Positions 1-8,168 of a stretch of DNA of 64,000 bases are shown piece after piece. How positions within the stretch are numbered: the stretch's first letter is position 1; each line of letters opens with the position of its first letter. The notes under the pieces were generated by a model. The model was given only the letters and a program-made list of their open reading frames with translations. It was not told the origin of the DNA and ran no database searches. Source of the stretch: Bacillus sp. FJAT-14578 (lineage in GTDB: Bacteria > Bacillota > Bacilli > Bacillales > Bacillaceae_H); NCBI RefSeq assembly GCF_000504165.1, contig NZ_AYSE01000006.1:310001-374000 (forward strand). The letters run 5' to 3'. The position numbers were made by a program, and so were the translations under genes.

Positions 1-560
1 CCTAACTCGAAGCCGACATCAACCATATTCACTTTATCCGGATTTCCTCCATCATGTTCTACCATCGTTTTCAACAGCGATTCATTCAATGGAATTCCCG
101 GGTACCCAACTGTTTTGCCTTCCAGGTCTTTCGGTGTTTGGATTGGGCTGTCCTTTAAGAACACAACATGATTTAACGGTGAGCGAACAATTGCTCCAAC
201 TGATTTAACCGGGACATTTTCATTGGCACGAGCCATCACAACATCCGGCTGGTAGTAAAACCCTAATGTAATCTTCCCGGCAGCCGCTAAATTCAACGGA
301 TCGGTCGGATTGGCTGGAAACTGGATATTCACTTTCACGCCTTCCTCTTCAAAAAACCCTTTTTCTTGTGCTACATACAAAAAGCTATGAACGGCATTTG
401 GATACCAATCAAGCATCACATCCACTTCAGCGAGCTCTTTTCCTCCCGTTTCTTTCGTTTCACCTTCAGATGCGGATTCTTCGCTTGTTTTATTCCCCCC
501 ACATGCGGCAAGCATCATGATCAACAATAAGCTTATACTAAGTGATAACCACTTTTTCAT
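1..560 (-). CDS. thiY: Pyrimidine-precursor ABC transporter, substrate-binding lipoprotein (partial)
   Basis: Partial gene: the start codon (ATG at 560) is present and the C-terminus runs off the left edge, leaving about 186 codons. The N-terminus is a lipoprotein signal (MKKWLSLS, hydrophobic stretch, lipobox LAAC with Cys20), so the protein is anchored on the outer face of the membrane. The mature part begins DVMLDWYPN and continues as an NMT1/THI5-like periplasmic-binding fold, the family that binds 4-amino-5-hydroxymethyl-2-methylpyrimidine or its formylamino precursor. It overlaps the permease stop by ATGA. The operon sits behind a TPP riboswitch and carries tenA and ylmB, which supports the substrate assignment. 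Substrate specificity is inferred from context. Confidence 0.85.
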   Translation of the reverse strand, partial: MKKWLSLSISLLLIMMLAACGGNKTSEESASEGETKETGGKELAEVDVMLDWYPNAVHSFLYVAQEKGFFEEEGVKVNIQFPANPTDPLNLAAAGKITLGFYYQPDVVMARANENVPVKSVGAIVRSPLNHVVFLKDSPIQTPKDLEGKTVGYPGIPLNESLLKTMVEHDGGNPDKVNMVDVGFEL

Positions 561-1309
561 TCTGTTTTCCTCCATTTTAATGATTTTCTTTCAAACCATA
601 CAACAAGTAAAAATAAGAAAATGCCAACAGCCGATAAAAGAACAATCGGCGCAAACACACCCGCTCCATCAAATTGTGTCATCATCCGGCGGCTAAAATA
701 TCCTAACCCAGCTTGAGCACCAAGCCATTCGCCGATAGCCGCACCAATGACGCTTAACGTTACACCCACCTTCAAGCCCGAGTAAAAATAAGGCAAGGCA
801 GAAGGAACATTCAATTTGAAGAAAATGTCTTTTTTGCTGGCCCCCATCGTCAAAAGCAATTCTTTTAACTCTTTGCTGCTTGAACGCAGTCCGTCAAACG
901 TGCTGACGGTGATGGGAAAAAAGGTGATCAGTACCGTCACCACTACCTTGCTCCAAATGGTGTATCCGAACCATAGAACGAAAATCGGTGCAAGGGCAAT
1001 AATGGGAATCATTTGGGAAGCGATAAGAATCGGATAAAAGGCCCGTTCCGCCACCTTACTCATATTCATCCAAACCGCCAAACCAACCCCCAATATAATG
1101 GAAATAACAAGACCAATGATAATAATTAAGAGCGTTGCCGGGAGATGCTCAAAAAACAAAACATCCTTTAACTCCCAAAGCTTTTCCATGATGCCGACAG
1201 GGGAAGGCAAAATGAACGCCATATTGACCGCTCTTGCCGCAATCTCCCATATCATTAGAAAAGCAATGACCAGCATGGATGAGAAGAGGTAGTCTTTCCA
1301 TTGTTTCAT
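557..1309 (-). CDS. thiX: Pyrimidine-precursor ABC transporter permease
   Basis: A 250-residue inner-membrane permease of the BPD_transp_1 family with about six hydrophobic segments. The EAA-type loop is near the middle (around LLTMGASKKDIFFKLNVP). An in-frame ATG at 1324 exists, but the ATG at 1309 is preferred: it has AAGGTGA just upstream and forms an ATGA overlap with the ATPase stop, as expected for translational coupling. Downstream it overlaps thiY the same way. Together with the ATPase and ThiY it should import a thiamine pyrimidine fragment. The family also contains nitrate, taurine and alkanesulfonate permeases; the riboswitch and tenA/ylmB neighbours point to thiamine salvage. Confidence 0.88.
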   Translation of the reverse strand: MKQWKDYLFSSMLVIAFLMIWEIAARAVNMAFILPSPVGIMEKLWELKDVLFFEHLPATLLIIIIGLVISIILGVGLAVWMNMSKVAERAFYPILIASQMIPIIALAPIFVLWFGYTIWSKVVVTVLITFFPITVSTFDGLRSSSKELKELLLTMGASKKDIFFKLNVPSALPYFYSGLKVGVTLSVIGAAIGEWLGAQAGLGYFSRRMMTQFDGAGVFAPIVLLSAVGIFLFLLVVWFERKSLKWRKTE

Positions 1310-2082
1310 ATCTTCACCTTCCATCGCAGCTGATCAATCAGCTCGTCCTTTAGCCTGAGAATGGCCGGATCATTTAAATCCCGAAGGTTCCTTGGTCTGC
1401 CAAGAGGAACCTTCACCTCCTCCAGCTTTTGTACCGGCGTTTTTGTCAAAACGAAAATGCGGTCTGACAAAAACAACGCTTCATTCACATCATGGGTAAT
1501 GAACAAAATCGTTTTTTTTCGTTTTTCCCATTGCTCCAACAGCCATTCTTGCATCGATAGCTTCGTAATTGCGTCAAGGGCACTGAACGGTTCATCTAAA
1601 AGCAAGACGTTCGATCCGCTCAATACCGTTCGTAAAAATGACACACGTTGTCTCATTCCACCTGATAAATCAGCGGGATAGCGATGTTCGAACCCTTTTA
1701 ATCCAAACTCTTCTAACAAATCCATTACCTGTTTGTGCGCTTCGGCTTTCTTCACCCCTTTTAGCTCAAGCGGTAAAGCCGCATTTTCGACAATGGACCG
1801 CCACGGCATAAGCAAATCTTGCTGCGGCATATAGCCGACGCGCCCAGAACGGTTATGGCAAACCTCTCCATCGATGCGGATTTCTCCCGAAGAAGGCTGC
1901 TCGAGGCCCGTGATCAGCCGAAAAAGAGTGCTCTTTCCGGATCCGCTCGGCCCAACAATGCTAATCAATTCTCCATCGGCAACCCTTAAGTTGAACGAGT
2001 CTAAAATGTGAACAGTCCGCTCCTTCTTTTCTTCTTTATAGTGGAAGGTCACCTCTTTAAACTCTAAGACGCTCTTACTCAT
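1306..2082 (-). CDS. thiZ: Pyrimidine-precursor ABC transporter ATP-binding protein
   Basis: A 258-residue ABC ATPase of the nitrate/taurine/HMP class. Visible motifs in order are Walker A GPSGSGKST, Q-loop in GYMPQQDL, signature LSGGMRQR, Walker B VLLLDEP and H-loop FITHD. An upstream ATG at 2172 lies inside tenA and would add 30 unrelated residues, so the ATG at 2082 (MSKSVLEFKEVTF) is chosen. It overlaps the tenA stop by 8 bases. It should energise the permease encoded immediately downstream. The Shine-Dalgarno is weak, which suits translational coupling to tenA. Confidence 0.88.
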   Translation of the reverse strand: MSKSVLEFKEVTFHYKEEKKERTVHILDSFNLRVADGELISIVGPSGSGKSTLFRLITGLEQPSSGEIRIDGEVCHNRSGRVGYMPQQDLLMPWRSIVENAALPLELKGVKKAEAHKQVMDLLEEFGLKGFEHRYPADLSGGMRQRVSFLRTVLSGSNVLLLDEPFSALDAITKLSMQEWLLEQWEKRKKTILFITHDVNEALFLSDRIFVLTKTPVQKLEEVKVPLGRPRNLRDLNDPAILRLKDELIDQLRWKVKI

Positions 2083-2749
2083 CGATCGGCCACATTGCCT
2101 CGTTATAAGACATGTCCCAAAACATATATTCAAATCGGGTGGTGTTAAGAAAAATGTCTTCCAACTCGGCAAGCTCCTCTTCTCGTTTTCCGTCCGTCAA
2201 ATCATCGAAAAGATCAATGCACCATTGGGCTAAATTTCCGAACTCTTCTGAACTGTACATTTTCACCCATTCACCATAAAGCTCATGATCAAGCGCCCCT
2301 GGGATCCCACTTAATTCTTTTCCGATTTCCCAATAGCTCCACATGCAAGGGAGAAGTGCCGCCACCAACTCGGCAAGCGTACCGTTTTGGCCTACATGAA
2401 GCATATAATGCGTGTAGGCGAGTGTCGTCGGAGAAGGTTTCGCGGTTTCAAGTTCTTGTTCCGTAATTCCGAACTTGGCCGCATATTGACGATGGAGAGC
2501 CATTTCCTCGTTCAATGTCGAATCTAGTAATCCAGCAAACTTTGCCATCGTTTCCACATCGTTCGCCTTTACGGCACCGATGGCAAACAACTTGGCATAA
2601 TCAATTAAATATAAATAATCTTGAATCATGAAAAAGCGAAACTTCTTTCGGTCAAGCGATCCCTCCCCCATTTCTCTCACAAACGGATGGGCGTGATTTT
2701 TACGCCAGATTGGCTGCAATTTTTCATATAGACGTTCACTAAATTTCAT
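2075..2749 (-). CDS. tenA: Aminopyrimidine aminohydrolase / thiaminase II
   Basis: A 224-residue TenA/THI-4 family protein of normal length and all-helical composition. Family features include FFMIQDYLYL near residue 40 and the active-site region LLPCMWSYWEIG, whose Cys near residue 135 matches the catalytic Cys of thiaminase II. Known family members hydrolyse 4-amino-5-aminomethyl-2-methylpyrimidine to the hydroxymethyl form (HMP). That makes it the step after YlmB, which lies just upstream. The start has a good AAGGAGTG site. It lies in the riboswitch-controlled operon, so it should be turned off by thiamine pyrophosphate. Confidence 0.93.
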   Translation of the reverse strand: MKFSERLYEKLQPIWRKNHAHPFVREMGEGSLDRKKFRFFMIQDYLYLIDYAKLFAIGAVKANDVETMAKFAGLLDSTLNEEMALHRQYAAKFGITEQELETAKPSPTTLAYTHYMLHVGQNGTLAELVAALLPCMWSYWEIGKELSGIPGALDHELYGEWVKMYSSEEFGNLAQWCIDLFDDLTDGKREEELAELEDIFLNTTRFEYMFWDMSYNEAMWPIDE

Positions 2750-2820
2750 TTATTTCACTCCTTCGGCGTATAGGTTGTACTTGCGGGGACGTCGCGTTCT
2801 GAGCCCCCTTTCCTCTTCCT

Positions 2821-4098
2821 TCACTTTGATTTCGTATGCGTCCATTCGTAAATAAACCTCAGGATGACTTTCGTATAATCCACCAATTGCTCGATGGATA
2901 CTTGCTCATTGACGGCATGAGCATTATGTAAATCGCCAGGGCCGTAAATCGCTGTCGGGATGCCCGCATCTCCCAGCCACCCTCCGTCTGTAACGGTTGG
3001 CGAGACGTCGATGACTGCATTTGCGTCTAAGACCTCTTCATGTGACCTTGCGAGCAAGCGCACTCCAGGATGGCTCGGGTCGACTTCCAGCGCCGGGAAA
3101 ATCTCTCCCCGATCTTCAATCATGGAGGTGCCTCCCCATTCGAATGTCGGTGGATTTTCCTTTAGCCAAACATCTGCCTTTGCTATATTTCCAATATGCT
3201 CTTCAATCTCTTTGGCCACCTGTTCATACGACTCATTCGGATAATAATGGACCGTAATCCACAGCCGGCATTCATCCGCGATGAATGCGGCATGCCTTCC
3301 TCCCTCAATGACCGCAGGATTAATCGTATTCGTTCCCGGAAGAAATCCCGGATAACTTTTCGTAACGGCCCAATGGCGTTCAAGTTCCTGCAAACCTTCT
3401 ATTACTTTCATCATTTTTTCAATGGCGCTTGCCCCGAACAACTTTCCGCCTGCATGAATCATGTTTCTTCTTGTGGCATCATGGAACGTTTGATTGCTTT
3501 TGACTGTAATCCATCCCGTAATGACGCCGCCTTGTCCTTGAATATGTAAATCACTCGTATCGACAACTACCGCAAAATCGGCTTTATATCCGCGGTTACA
3601 GCATTGTAAAGTCCCGGCTTCCCCGACTTCTTCCCCGATCACGGACTGGAAGATTAAGTCCCCAGGCAGTTCGATTCCCGCCTCACGGAGAATCCGAATG
3701 GCAAATAAAGCCCCGGCGAGCCCGCCTTTCATATCCGCTGCACCGCGTCCGATCACCGCACCGTCCTTCACGACCGGCGTAAATGGATCTTCTTCCCAGT
3801 TCTCATCCTCGCTTACTTCAGCAACATCGATATGCCCATTGACGATCAGGCTCTTATAATGATCTGACTCGGTGCCTTTTAACACCCCGACAACGTTCGG
3901 ATCATTCGGGTAAACGTCCCACATATCAATGGCGAACCCGAAGTTCTTTAAAAAATCAGCGACATATTGTTGTGCTTCTGCCGTATTGCGAGCCGGCGGT
4001 GCGGGTGTTTTAAACGAAATGAGCGTTTTTAACAAGTCAATGAGCTCTTCTTTACGCTCCTCCACTTGATCGATCAATAGTTGTAAAGGCGTTTCCAT
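2821..4098 (-). CDS. ylmB: N-formyl-4-amino-5-aminomethyl-2-methylpyrimidine deformylase (M20 family)
   Basis: A 425-residue member of the M20/ArgE-DapE metallohydrolase family. Visible motifs are the first zinc ligand segment VNGHIDVA, the bridging Asp region GRGAADMKGG, the catalytic pair GEEVGEAG, and a later metal His near DLHNAHAVNE. M20 enzymes vary in substrate, but the setting is the known thiamine-salvage arrangement in which YlmB removes the formyl group from imported formylaminopyrimidine before TenA acts. The ATG at 4098 has AAGGAGGGG eight bases upstream. An ORF start at 4176 would read through the riboswitch terminator and is rejected. First gene of the operon. Confidence 0.9.
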   Translation of the reverse strand: METPLQLLIDQVEERKEELIDLLKTLISFKTPAPPARNTAEAQQYVADFLKNFGFAIDMWDVYPNDPNVVGVLKGTESDHYKSLIVNGHIDVAEVSEDENWEEDPFTPVVKDGAVIGRGAADMKGGLAGALFAIRILREAGIELPGDLIFQSVIGEEVGEAGTLQCCNRGYKADFAVVVDTSDLHIQGQGGVITGWITVKSNQTFHDATRRNMIHAGGKLFGASAIEKMMKVIEGLQELERHWAVTKSYPGFLPGTNTINPAVIEGGRHAAFIADECRLWITVHYYPNESYEQVAKEIEEHIGNIAKADVWLKENPPTFEWGGTSMIEDRGEIFPALEVDPSHPGVRLLARSHEEVLDANAVIDVSPTVTDGGWLGDAGIPTAIYGPGDLHNAHAVNEQVSIEQLVDYTKVILRFIYEWTHTKSK

Positions 4099-4122
4099 CT
4101 GAATCCCCTCCTTTTGTGACAA

Positions 4123-4156
4123 TAAAAAAACCGCTTCTGTTGGAAAGAAGCGGTTG
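4123..4156 (-). terminator. Riboswitch expression-platform terminator
   Basis: On the minus strand a GC-rich stem (ACCGCTTCT pairing with AGAAGCGGT) is followed by a run of seven or more U. It lies between the TPP aptamer and the ylmB ribosome binding site, the position expected of a ligand-controlled intrinsic terminator. Transcription should stop here when thiamine pyrophosphate is bound. Confidence 0.85.
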
Positions 4157-4209
4157 TAAAAAACAAATGGTTCCATTTGTCACATAACAAAACGAATGAT
4201 GACATTGTT

Positions 4210-4314
4210 TGGATTACAACACCTCTTCCCTACGCTAGTATTACCTAGTTCAGGTGATAAGGGTTAAGACACATACGGCCTCTCTCAGCTTTTACAAGCA
4301 CCCCTAGTGGTGAT
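4210..4314 (-). promoter_or_regulatory. TPP riboswitch (THI element) aptamer
   Basis: The reverse complement shows the THI-box landmarks in order: CACTAGGGGTGCTT, CTGAGAGAGG, ACCCTTATCACCTGAACTAG and GTAATACTAGCGTAGGGAAG. These form the P1/P2/P3 and P4/P5 arms of the TPP aptamer. It precedes the terminator and the ylmB-tenA-thiZXY operon, so it explains the coordinated control of that operon by thiamine pyrophosphate. Confidence 0.95.
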
Positions 4315-4415
4315 TACTATTCTGTTTATGAAAACTGGTAATCTGAATTTTAACAATTGTTGCCTTCATTATTTTTATCATATTCACTTCATTAATTCAA
4401 TAAGAATATTTTTTA

Positions 4416-4540
4416 CACGAGGATGGATCAAAAGGACAAAAAACCCTTTTGATCCATCCTCGTGAAAGGCCCCGTCATGAAAATACAAGAAAACTAAAGG
4501 ATTTCGTGACGGAGCCTTTCGTTCAAAATCAGATTTTGTT
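4416..4540 (-). repeat. Twin-hairpin intergenic element, copy 1
   Basis: Read on the minus strand: an AAAATCTGATTTTG lead, then a long hairpin (GAAAGGCTCCGTCA pairing with TGACGGGGCCTTT), then an abutting second hairpin (CACGAGGATGGATCAAAAGG with its complement, short loop). The lead and first stem are close to copies at 17931-18083 and 59794-59930. It sits between divergent transcription units, so it is not simply a convergent terminator. Confidence 0.75.
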
Positions 4541-4650
4541 ATGTATCAGAGACTTATGGTGGACTCTCTTCTTATCAAAAATGCACACCCACAAGCCTTT
4601 GCCCGTATATTGTATGAAGTTTTATGTAAACAGGAGGGATCTGTTTCATC

Positions 4651-5094
4651 ATGTTCATCTATCCATATTCCTATGTGCACCCTCAATCATTCTCTTATTC
4701 TTATTATTGGCCATACAGTCAGGCCGGCCAGCCAATCATGCCTATACCGGACGTACCTTATCGTTTATCGATTTTGTCTTATCCAAATCCTTTAAGACAA
4801 TATCCGCAAGTAGACCCGACCTTGTTTAATCAATCGGCCATCGCCATGCAGACGCTCATGAAAGATGCAAGCATTCTTCTGAATAAACTTGCGGAATCCA
4901 AGGAATTCGATTCAAAAATCATGGCGGCAGCACAGCAATCCAATAAAAAAGAAATCGAAAAACTGATCAAATCAACAGGTATTAAATCGAAGGTTGATAC
5001 TTCATTCAACCCTGACGGAATCAACCTTAAACTATCTTCAAAGGTCGGCGGCACGGAATGCTGTCACTTAACCATTGCGCTGCGTTGGATGTAA
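4651..5094 (+). CDS. Small Tyr/Pro-rich protein, possible inner spore-coat protein
   Basis: 147 residues. The first 50 are rich in Tyr, Pro and Ser (MFIYPYSYVHPQSFSYSYYWP), typical of coat-associated proteins. Residues 60-110 are a charged helical segment (MKDASILLNKLAESKEFDSK). The last 35 residues look like beta strand (NPDGINLKLSSK..., ending ECCHLTIALRWM) with a Cys pair. I recall a resemblance to small Bacillus inner-coat proteins of the YuzC kind but cannot confirm it. AGGAGGG lies 12 bases before the ATG, a long but usable spacing. A hairpin terminator follows. Function unknown. Confidence 0.6.
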   Translation: MFIYPYSYVHPQSFSYSYYWPYSQAGQPIMPIPDVPYRLSILSYPNPLRQYPQVDPTLFNQSAIAMQTLMKDASILLNKLAESKEFDSKIMAAAQQSNKKEIEKLIKSTGIKSKVDTSFNPDGINLKLSSKVGGTECCHLTIALRWM

Positions 5095-5095
5095 A

Positions 5096-5143
5096 GATAA
5101 ACAGGAATTTCTAGCCCTCACAAAAAGAAAATCCTGTTTTATC
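5096..5143 (+). terminator. Intrinsic terminator after the 4651 gene
   Basis: GATAAACAGGA pairs with TCCTGTTTTATC across a 25-base loop, immediately after the TAA at 5092-5094. The 3' arm carries the U-run. Confidence 0.6.
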
Positions 5144-5267
5144 AATCCTGGCCCTGTCGTCCAAAACACCCCTTCTACCATTTTCGTTTTCAAAAGAAGA
5201 GAATGATTGAAAACATCATTGGACCAAACGAAGAAAAGCATGACGATGATACGAAAAACAGACGGCG

Positions 5268-5945
5268 CTACCTGCTTTCGACTTCTACCGAAACGGTTTG
5301 TTTGACTTTTTTCAAAGACGTATAGATATCGGTTGTATACAGCTTCTCAGAAGCCAGTATGACCATTTCCAGCTGTTGTCGACCACTTTCCAAATCTTTG
5401 ATTTTTACCCGCTTTACTTTCATGTTCAACTGCTTAATTTCCTTGAAAATTTGGTTAAGTTCTTGACTTTCATCCACTACTATTTTTATAGATAAATCCC
5501 TTTGTCTCAAAGATCGCGGACCCATTACTTTAATGAAGTATGGAAATATACTAACGGCCAGGATAATGAGTGTCATGGCAGCAATCGCTTCTAAATAAAA
5601 ACCTGCCCCGACCGCAATTCCGAGACCAGAGGCCGCCCACACCATGGAAGCCGTCGTCAGCCCCGAAATGACGTCATTGCTTCTCCTCAATATAACACCC
5701 GCACCAAGGAAACCAACACCGCTCACAATTTGTGCCGCAAGACGCATCGGATCCATATTGGTATGCCCTGGTATTGAATATTGGCCAACTGATTCGATGG
5801 ACACGATCGTGATTAAACAACTCGCTACCGAAATGACCATACTCGTTTTGACGCCAAGCGGCTTATTTCTTAGCTGTCGGTCAATCCCGATCAACAACCC
5901 AAGAAAAAGGGCCATGATGAGCCTTAATAAAAATTCTTCTTTCAC
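5268..5945 (-). CDS. MgtC/SapB family membrane protein
   Basis: 225 residues. Residues 1-150 hold four to five membrane segments with the MgtC signature features GLLIGIDRQLRNKPLGVKTS and GVGFLGAGVILRR. Residues 155-225 are a soluble ACT-like tail. The length and domain order match Bacillus MgtC/YhiD-type proteins, linked in other bacteria to magnesium homeostasis, acid tolerance or inhibition of the ATP synthase. The substrate, if any, is unknown. The start is GTG at 5945 with GAGGAGAAA upstream. It has a long AT-rich upstream region (5946-6318) shared with divergent abrB; I could not match it to an M-box. Confidence 0.85.
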   Translation of the reverse strand: MKEEFLLRLIMALFLGLLIGIDRQLRNKPLGVKTSMVISVASCLITIVSIESVGQYSIPGHTNMDPMRLAAQIVSGVGFLGAGVILRRSNDVISGLTTASMVWAASGLGIAVGAGFYLEAIAAMTLIILAVSIFPYFIKVMGPRSLRQRDLSIKIVVDESQELNQIFKEIKQLNMKVKRVKIKDLESGRQQLEMVILASEKLYTTDIYTSLKKVKQTVSVEVESR

Positions 5946-6318
5946 TTTTGTTTCTCCTCACTAAAAGTTGTTATTTTTCAAAGCAATATATGTATAGTAG
6001 TTTACCATGATAACCATAAAATCTTCATGCTAAAAAGCCGAATCATCAGGATTCAGGTTCCGACAACATCGTGATTGTTCATAGCTTACCGGAATGAAGC
6101 CTTATTAAATCAATTTGATTCAATATCACTTTATTCTATACAGTTTTCAAACTTCGAATTAAAGAGAGTAGTTTACTATGTATTTTAAAGTAAATAATGT
6201 AGCAAGACTTTGACAAGCACGTAACAATTTTTTTACAGAAAGATGACTTCGGCTCAGGAAAAGGTTTTTTTCTATATAATATAAAGAAGCATCTCATATT
6301 CAATTGAAGGGGAAAGTT
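5946..6318. promoter_or_regulatory. Divergent promoter region, mgtC-like / abrB-like genes
   Basis: 373 bases without a gene. On the plus strand there is TTGACA at 6210-6215 with a poor -10 downstream, and a good TATAAT at 6275-6280 with a poor -35, so two promoters for the abrB-like gene are possible. On the minus strand there may be a long 5' leader for the MgtC-family gene containing a small GAATC/GATTC hairpin. It does not fit the M-box, Mn or NiCo riboswitch patterns I know. Confidence 0.4.
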
Positions 6319-6600
6319 ATGAAAACCACAGGAATTGTAAGGAAAATAGACGAACTAGGACGAATCGTAGTACCAATTGAACTTAGAAGAATATTAGAAC
6401 TGGACATTAAAGACCCTGTAGAGATTTTTGTCGAAGATGATAAGATCATTTTACAGAAGTATAAACCTCACGGTGCTTGTGCTGTAACGGGAGAAATAGC
6501 ACGAAATAACCTTAATCTTGCAGGCGGGAAACTAACGCTGAGTCAGGAAGGTATGCATATATTGTTAAAAGAATTAAAAGAGCATGTTAAGCCATTATAA
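6319..6600 (+). CDS. AbrB/Abh-family transition-state regulator
   Basis: 93 residues. The N-terminal swapped-hairpin DNA-binding domain is unmistakable: TGIVRKIDELGRIVVPIELRR at residues 4-24, with the DNA-contacting arginines, then KIILQKYKPHG. The C-terminal half (TGEIARNNLNLAGGKLTLSQEG) is the AbrB multimerisation domain. The segment KYKPHG...TGEI resembles Abh, while NLNLAGGKL resembles AbrB, so I leave the symbol open. AbrB and Abh repress stationary-phase and biofilm genes in B. subtilis. The ATG at 6319 has AAGGGGAAA upstream; a TTG at 6304 overlaps that site and is rejected. Confidence 0.92.
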   Translation: MKTTGIVRKIDELGRIVVPIELRRILELDIKDPVEIFVEDDKIILQKYKPHGACAVTGEIARNNLNLAGGKLTLSQEGMHILLKELKEHVKPL

Positions 6601-6607
6601 GAAATAC

Positions 6608-6652
6608 AAAAAGGAAAATGGATATGTTATGTGTATCCACTTTCCTTTTTTC
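6608..6652 (+). terminator. Intrinsic terminator after the abrB-like gene
   Basis: AAAAAGGAAAATGGATA pairs with TATCCACTTTCCTTTTTT with one bulge, ending in a U-run just after the TAA at 6600. Confidence 0.75.
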
Positions 6653-6723
6653 CGTTATGTCAATGTTTTTATGGTTAGATGCAGGTACTTGATTTAAATA
6701 ATAGGTCAAAAGTGAAACACAAC

Positions 6724-8088
6724 TCATGTATACGAAAGCTTTTTTCCTTTTATCCACTCGCCCTTCGAAATACCGGTCATCCTTTTCCCACGGGCATATA
6801 CGAGATTTCCTTTGCTGAATGTCCCCATGATTCGGCATGGAAACGTGTGATTGACATATAGACTATGTTTATGCCTCGAATACAAGTCTTCCTTTTTTAT
6901 CGTATGGGATTCTTCTAAACTAACAATCGCAATATCGGCATCCGCTCCCGTCATGATTGCCCCTTTTCGGGGATAGAGACCGAATCTTTTCGATGGTGCT
7001 TCTGCCGTCCACCTGGCTATTTTTTCGAAAGGGATATCATATTGTAAAGCCAGCTCAACCATGGACAGCAAGGAAAACTGTCCGCCGCTGATTCCTCCCC
7101 ATACTTTAAAAACATTCGAATCCGCCTTCAGTTCCCATGGGGAAGGAGAGTGATCAGAAGAGATCATGTCAATTTCGTCATGCAAAAGCATATTGATCAG
7201 CTTTTTTTGGTCACCGGCTTCCCGAAGAGGAGGAGCGCATTTCGCTGCTGCACCGATTTCCCTAAGGTGTTCGTGGTTAAAAAGAAGATAATGCGGGCAG
7301 GTTTCCAGTGTAATGTCCAATCCATCCTTTTTGGCCTGGCGGATTTTTTCTACGGCTTCCGCACTGCTAATGTGAACAAAATGCAAGGAACAGCCCGTCA
7401 GTTCCGCATAGGCGATGGCACGCCCAACAGCTTCTACCTCAGCGACAATAGGCCGTGAAGCCGCATAATCATCGACACTGCATAAACCGGCCGTTTCTTT
7501 TTCTTGTCGCAGCTGTTCTACGATGGGCCCGCTCTCTGCATGAAGCGCCAATATCTTTTGACATCCGGCAATTTCTTTCATTCCACGAAGCAAGGTTTCA
7601 TCATCGGCCGCTTCGAATTCACTGTTGCCGGACGGTGATAGAAAAGCTTTAAACCCTACAACACCAGCCTCTGCAAGGGAAGCCAATTCCCCCTCATTCC
7701 CGGGAACCAATCCGCCCCAAAGTCCGAAGTCCACATATGACTTTCTTTCGCCGATATTTGCTTTTTCATACAGAGCCTTTACATCAACGGTCGATGGAAT
7801 TCCATTCAGGGGCATATCGAAATAGGTCGTACACCCGCCGGCAGCCATCATAAACGAACCTGTTTCAAACCCTTCCCAATGCTCACGGCCCGGCTCACTA
7901 AAATGAACATGCACGTCGACCATGCCCGGAAATACATACTGCCCTTGCGCATCCCATTCCAGCTCTGCTTTCCCGCTGATCTGTTCGCTGATTTCACAAA
8001 TGATGCCATCCTTAATTCCAATGCTTGTTCTCTTTACTTCCCCCGCCATAACCACATTGCCGTTTTTGATCAAAACATCATATTTCAC
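6724..8088 (-). CDS. allB: Allantoinase
   Basis: 454 residues, the normal length. It belongs to the cyclic amidohydrolase group with binuclear zinc ligands visible: HVHF near residue 60, a carbamylatable Lys in GFKAFLSPSGN near 147, His in ALHAESGP and FVHISSAE, and Asp in SSDHSPSP. The SPSGN and SSDHSPSPWELK segments are typical of allantoinases rather than dihydropyrimidinases. It opens allantoin to allantoate, the substrate of PucF encoded 5 kb upstream in the same direction. Equivalent to B. subtilis PucH. It is the last gene of the minus-strand pucF-pucG-ywrD-ywrB-ywrA-allB run. Confidence 0.93.
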   Translation of the reverse strand: MKYDVLIKNGNVVMAGEVKRTSIGIKDGIICEISEQISGKAELEWDAQGQYVFPGMVDVHVHFSEPGREHWEGFETGSFMMAAGGCTTYFDMPLNGIPSTVDVKALYEKANIGERKSYVDFGLWGGLVPGNEGELASLAEAGVVGFKAFLSPSGNSEFEAADDETLLRGMKEIAGCQKILALHAESGPIVEQLRQEKETAGLCSVDDYAASRPIVAEVEAVGRAIAYAELTGCSLHFVHISSAEAVEKIRQAKKDGLDITLETCPHYLLFNHEHLREIGAAAKCAPPLREAGDQKKLINMLLHDEIDMISSDHSPSPWELKADSNVFKVWGGISGGQFSLLSMVELALQYDIPFEKIARWTAEAPSKRFGLYPRKGAIMTGADADIAIVSLEESHTIKKEDLYSRHKHSLYVNHTFPCRIMGTFSKGNLVYARGKRMTGISKGEWIKGKKLSYT

Positions 8089-8168
8089 TTCCGCTCCCCC
8101 TATCTCTTTTTTATCACCTTTATCCTTCCTTCCTGCTTATATTATCCAGCGACCTTCCTTCACGCCAT

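Noticed and set aside
4416..4540. CRISPR-like repeats
   Set aside because: Hairpin elements are dispersed singly, not in arrays with spacers.
5946..6318. M-box, manganese or NiCo riboswitch upstream of the MgtC-like gene
   Set aside because: Conserved landmark sequences of those aptamers are not present.
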